The position numbers were made by a program, and so were the translations under genes. From an uncultured Bryobacteraceae bacterium (GTDB lineage Bacteria; Acidobacteriota; Terriglobia; Bryobacterales; Bryobacteraceae), in the NCBI GenBank assembly GCA_938003835.1, contig CALKXJ010000005.1, positions 62,001 to 126,000 on the forward strand: a DNA stretch of 64,000 bases, read 5' to 3'. A model generated the notes under the pieces. The model worked only from the letters and a program-made list of their open reading frames with translations. It searched no databases and was not told where the DNA came from. Shown here one piece after another: positions 61,061 to 64,000 of the stretch (position 1 is the stretch's first letter; every line of letters starts with the position of its first letter).

Positions 61061-62224
61061 GTGCCCTTTTCGAACCGGCTGGACTGGGCAGCCAGGCCCA
61101 ACCGCCTGACGGAGCTCCTCGAGGCGCGGCGCGCCCAAGGAGCCCGCCTTCTGGATCTCACGGAGTCCAACCCGACGCGCGCCGGTCTGGACTACGACAA
61201 GCAAGCGATCCTCGCTCCGCTGGCGGGCGAATCCTCGCTGCTATACCGGCCGCATCCGGCCGGCCTCGAGTCTGCGCGCCGCGCCATTGCCGCTTACTAC
61301 GCCGCCCGCGGCCACGAGGTCGATCCGGGCCAGATCATCCTGACGGCAGGCACCAGCGAGGCCTACGGCTTCCTGTTCAAGCTCCTCGCCGACCCCGGCG
61401 ACGAGGTCCTCGTGCCCCGACCTTCCTACCCGTTGTTCGACTATCTGGCGCGGCTCGAGGGCGTCGCGGTGCGGCAGTACCGGCTTGTTTATGATCACGG
61501 CTGGTGGCTCGACCTGGAGAGCGTGCGCGCCGCCCTCGGCGAGCGCACGCGGGCGATCGTGGCAGTGAGTCCCAACAATCCCACCGGTCACTTCCTCAAG
61601 GCCGACGAGCAGCAAGCGCTGGTGACGCTCTGCGCCGAGCGCGGCCTGGCGCTCATCACCGATGAGGTCTTCTTCGACTACCCGCTCGGCTCGCCGCGCG
61701 GCCGGGCGCCCTCGGCGGTCACTGTCGGCGGCGCCCTTTCGTTCACCCTCAACGGGCTCTCCAAGGCCGCCGGGCTCCCGCAGATGAAGCTCGGCTGGAT
61801 CGTCGTCAGCGGCCCGCGCGAGCTCCTCGAGGCGGCAATGGCCCGCCTTGAGCTGATCGCCGATACGTATCTCACGGTGGGAACGCCGGCGCAGGAGGCC
61901 GCCGGCGCCTGGCTCGAGTGGGCCGAGAGGTTCCAGCGCCGGCTCCGCACCCGCCTGGAGGGCAACCTCGCGCATCTCAACTCCGCGTTATCCGGCACGC
62001 CGGCCGGCGTTCTCGAATGCGAGGGCGGCTGGTACGCCATCCTCCAGTTGCCGCGGACGCGCAGCGACGAGGAGTGGGCGCTCGAACTGCTGCGAGGCGA
62101 CGGCGTGCTAGCGCAGCCCGGCTACTTCTATGACCTCGACCAGGAAGCCTGCCTGGTGGTGAGCCTTCTGGTCGAACCCGAGGTTCTCCGCGAAGGCATC
62201 TGCCTCCTGCTCGCACGCCTTTAG
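61061..62224 (+). CDS. Class I/II aminotransferase
   Basis: 387 residues, fold-type I PLP enzyme. The PLP lysine is Lys235 in LNGLSKAAGLPQMKLGW; NNPTG at 172-176 and Asp201 in ITDEVFFDY are the other family residues. LTAGTSEAYGFLF is the phosphate-binding turn. The class covers alanine, aspartate, LL-DAP and aromatic aminotransferases; substrate cannot be fixed. GTG 61061 is the start, seven bases after pyrE. It ends four bases inside the convergent dehydrogenase gene. Confidence 0.87.
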   Translation: MPFSNRLDWAARPNRLTELLEARRAQGARLLDLTESNPTRAGLDYDKQAILAPLAGESSLLYRPHPAGLESARRAIAAYYAARGHEVDPGQIILTAGTSEAYGFLFKLLADPGDEVLVPRPSYPLFDYLARLEGVAVRQYRLVYDHGWWLDLESVRAALGERTRAIVAVSPNNPTGHFLKADEQQALVTLCAERGLALITDEVFFDYPLGSPRGRAPSAVTVGGALSFTLNGLSKAAGLPQMKLGWIVVSGPRELLEAAMARLELIADTYLTVGTPAQEAAGAWLEWAERFQRRLRTRLEGNLAHLNSALSGTPAGVLECEGGWYAILQLPRTRSDEEWALELLRGDGVLAQPGYFYDLDQEACLVVSLLVEPEVLREGICLLLARL

Positions 62225-63186
62225 GTTTTCGGCCCGGCGACGACGTGCGTGGGCCTGCCGGCAAGGAAGTTCTCGACGTTCTCGAGCGCCAGGCTCAAGC
62301 CTGCCTCGAGCGCCTCGCGCGTCACTCCGGCCGAATGGGGCGTCAGCACGACGTTGGTCAGGCGAGTGAGCGGGTGGCCGGCCGGTAACGGCTCCACCGC
62401 GAACACGTCCAGGCCGGCGCCGCCCAGGTGGCCGCTCGCCAGCGCCTCCACGAGCGCCTCCTCATCGACGATGGGGCCCCGCGCGGTGTTGAGAAAAATG
62501 GCGCCGGGCTTCATCATGGCGAACTCGCCGCGGCCGATCATGCGCTCGGTGGCCGGGCTGAGGCGCAGATGGAGGCTCACCACGTCGCTTTCGCGATAGA
62601 GCCGCTCGAGGGGAACCATCTCGAAAGGCAATTCCGGCTTGGCATGAAAGCTCCAGGCGATGACCTTCATGCCCAGCGCCTCGCCGAGCCGGGCGAAGCG
62701 GCTTCCGATGGCGCCCAGGCCGATGATGCCAAGCGTCTTCCCAGTAAGCTGCGTGACGAAGCCCTTCGGCCAGGCGCCCCGGCGAACCTCGGCGTCCAGG
62801 TGAACAAGGCGGCGCGCGACGGCCAGCATGAGCGCCAGACAGTGTTCGGCGATGGCCGGCGCCGATACCGCAGGCGTGTTCGTCACCGTGACGCCACGCT
62901 CGGCCGCCGCCGCAAGATCGACGTTATCCGTTCCCGTGCCCCAGAGCGACAGCAGGCGCAGCTTCGGGCACGCCTCGAAGACTTGGCGGGTGAACTTGGA
63001 GGAAGAGCGGATGTTGATGACAATGTCGGCCTCGCGGATGCGCGTGATCAGATTCTCCACCGAGCCGGGCAGCGTGTCGAAATAGTCGAGATGGTAGCGG
63101 CCGCGCGTCTGCTCGCGCCAGCGCTCGTAGGCGCGGCTGGGAGCGAGTACGGCAGGTGCGTCGTCCGGGATCACGATTCGGAGCAT
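62221..63186 (-). CDS. D-2-hydroxyacid dehydrogenase
   Basis: 321 residues of the D-isomer specific 2-hydroxyacid dehydrogenase family. The NAD-binding loop GLGAIGSRF is at 156-164, catalytic arginine in LNTARGPIVDE, and His in LTPHSAG. SLWGTGTDNVDL is the substrate-binding strand of phosphoglycerate dehydrogenase-like members; the substrate here is uncertain. ATG 63186 is chosen over GTG 63189. Confidence 0.88.
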   Translation of the reverse strand: MLRIVIPDDAPAVLAPSRAYERWREQTRGRYHLDYFDTLPGSVENLITRIREADIVINIRSSSKFTRQVFEACPKLRLLSLWGTGTDNVDLAAAAERGVTVTNTPAVSAPAIAEHCLALMLAVARRLVHLDAEVRRGAWPKGFVTQLTGKTLGIIGLGAIGSRFARLGEALGMKVIAWSFHAKPELPFEMVPLERLYRESDVVSLHLRLSPATERMIGRGEFAMMKPGAIFLNTARGPIVDEEALVEALASGHLGGAGLDVFAVEPLPAGHPLTRLTNVVLTPHSAGVTREALEAGLSLALENVENFLAGRPTHVVAGPKT

Positions 63187-63272
63187 CACCCTGACAGGCT
63201 ACACGACGCCAGGAGGCCCCGGCGGCCTGAGCGATCGAAACGCTAGGATGGAAGCAAGAGGCATTCTCAGCT

Positions 63273-63896
63273 ATGGCGAAGAGTTTGATCGGACTGTTCG
63301 TTGCTGCGGCAGTGGCTTTCGGCCAGTATTCAGCCAAGCCCGCCGGAGCCCCTCCCTCGGAGCTGGCGCCGGCGATCGCCGCCGAGCTCCAGAAACAGGG
63401 GCTTCAGGTGTTCTCCGGCGATGGCAAGCTTTACTGCGAGGTCTGGCTGCGCGCTAAGGCGCCGCAAGGGCCGGAGGTGAGCGAGCAGAATGTGATGCTC
63501 AAGAGCATCCCCCACGGAGCGCTCCTTGGAGCCATCCGCTTCGCCCAGACCGGCAAGGACCGGCGGGGAATCGCCATTCAGCCCGGGCTCTACACGCTCC
63601 GATTCTCCTACTATCCCGAGGATGGCGCGCACATGGGCGTCGAGCCGAATCGCGACTTCCTCATCCTCTCGCCGGCGTCCGAAGACACCGACCCGCAGGC
63701 GACGCCCAGCTTCAACCAGCTCATGCAAATGAGCCGCAAAGCTTCGGGGACGAACCATCCCGCCTCGCTCCCACTGTGGCGGGTGGACAGCAACTTCAAC
63801 GAGGGCTTCGCGCAGGTGGGCGAGGACTGGGTCTGGAGCACGAAGCTCGGCGACATCCCCGTTTCCATCATCCTGATCGGCATCAACCAGCACTGA
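63273..63896 (+). CDS. Small secreted protein of unknown function
   Basis: 207 residues, signal peptide (MAKSLIGLFVAAAVAFGQ). The mature part reads like one compact beta-rich domain with no motif I recognise: LQVFSGDGKLYCEVWLRAKA, GIAIQPGLYTLRFSYYPEDG. The phrase LRFSYYPEDGAHMGVEPNRD recalls secreted proteins of Acidobacteriota, but no family is assigned. Independent transcription unit. Confidence 0.65.
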   Translation: MAKSLIGLFVAAAVAFGQYSAKPAGAPPSELAPAIAAELQKQGLQVFSGDGKLYCEVWLRAKAPQGPEVSEQNVMLKSIPHGALLGAIRFAQTGKDRRGIAIQPGLYTLRFSYYPEDGAHMGVEPNRDFLILSPASEDTDPQATPSFNQLMQMSRKASGTNHPASLPLWRVDSNFNEGFAQVGEDWVWSTKLGDIPVSIILIGINQH

Positions 63897-63900
63897 GCGC

Positions 63901-63999
63901 TCATGCGGCCAGTGCGGCCCGCATCTCATCGACGGCTTTGATCAGGCTCTTCACCGGGTCCCCGAGCGGCAGGTATTCCATGGCGATGTGGCCGCGGAA
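63901..63999 (-). CDS. TIM-barrel sugar isomerase/epimerase, C-terminal end
   Basis: Only the last 32 codons are in the window; the start lies beyond its right edge. The tail (FRGHIAMEYLPLGDPVKSL, then a helix ending MRAALAA) has the I-x-x-E-Y strand and final helix usual at the end of xylose-isomerase-like TIM barrels. Stop TGA on the minus strand at 63903-63901. Same family as the gene at 59255-60019 by appearance. Confidence 0.55.
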   Translation of the reverse strand, partial: FRGHIAMEYLPLGDPVKSLIKAVDEMRAALAA

Positions 64000-64000
64000 A

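Overview
The window is GC-rich chromosomal DNA with densely packed genes, short intergenic gaps and many 4-base (ATGA/GTGA) start-stop overlaps. The gene set points to an Acidobacteriota member, possibly Bryobacterales-like. The supporting features are a tonB-exbB-exbD-exbD-TPR operon, a glycosyltransferase/methyltransferase fusion, a membrane-fused spermidine-synthase-like protein, secreted glycosidase, nitrilase and M14 proteins, and many small secreted proteins of unknown function. The taxonomy is an inference from gene content; no 16S rRNA or ribosomal protein gene is present and no database was searched.

Layout. 1-2001: hrcA (3' end), grpE, dnaJ heat-shock genes. 2002-2573: gene-free stretch with a decayed transposase-like helix-turn-helix. 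2574-8136: three-gene RND efflux operon (outer membrane factor, adaptor, pump), all translationally coupled. 8137-9214: about 1 kb gene-free, with decayed TnpB-like coding traces. 9215-14809: glycosyltransferase/methyltransferase fusion, two small secreted proteins, a methyltransferase and a TonB protein with an internal duplication. 14816-18270: DUF971 protein, bifunctional (p)ppGpp synthetase/hydrolase and a TPR lipoprotein. 18321-20890: ExbD, ExbD, ExbB, TonB. 20969-25485: secF, secD, yajC, tgt. 25545-30152: cysS, a trans-sulfuration PLP enzyme and the spermidine-synthase-like membrane protein. 30163-33795: PIG-L deacetylase and pntB-pntA2-pntA1. 33882-39824: complete suf operon (sufBCDSU, sufT, Rrf2 regulator). 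39922-39999: tRNA-Pro(CGG).

40123-49391 is a seven-gene minus-strand operon: fatty acyl reductase, ACP/acyl-AMP ligase/PlsC-like fusion, PlsY, HAD phosphatase, LarA-like DUF2088 protein, SDR epimerase and lipid kinase. The combination looks like a split ElbD-type module for fatty alcohol or ether-lipid production. 49517-53766, divergent from it, is a compact three-gene operon: a winged-helix protein, a large P-loop ATPase, and a fusion of a RecB/Cas4-type PD-(D/E)XK nuclease to a soluble FtsK motor core. This is the strongest candidate in the window for an undescribed system, possibly DNA defence or DNA processing.

53777-64000 holds metabolic and secreted genes: a beta-propeller glycosidase-like protein, a tandem nitrilase with a degenerate second half, an M14 carboxypeptidase-like protein, sugar isomerases (one truncated by the window end), a cupin, pyrE, an aminotransferase, a D-2-hydroxyacid dehydrogenase and a small secreted protein.
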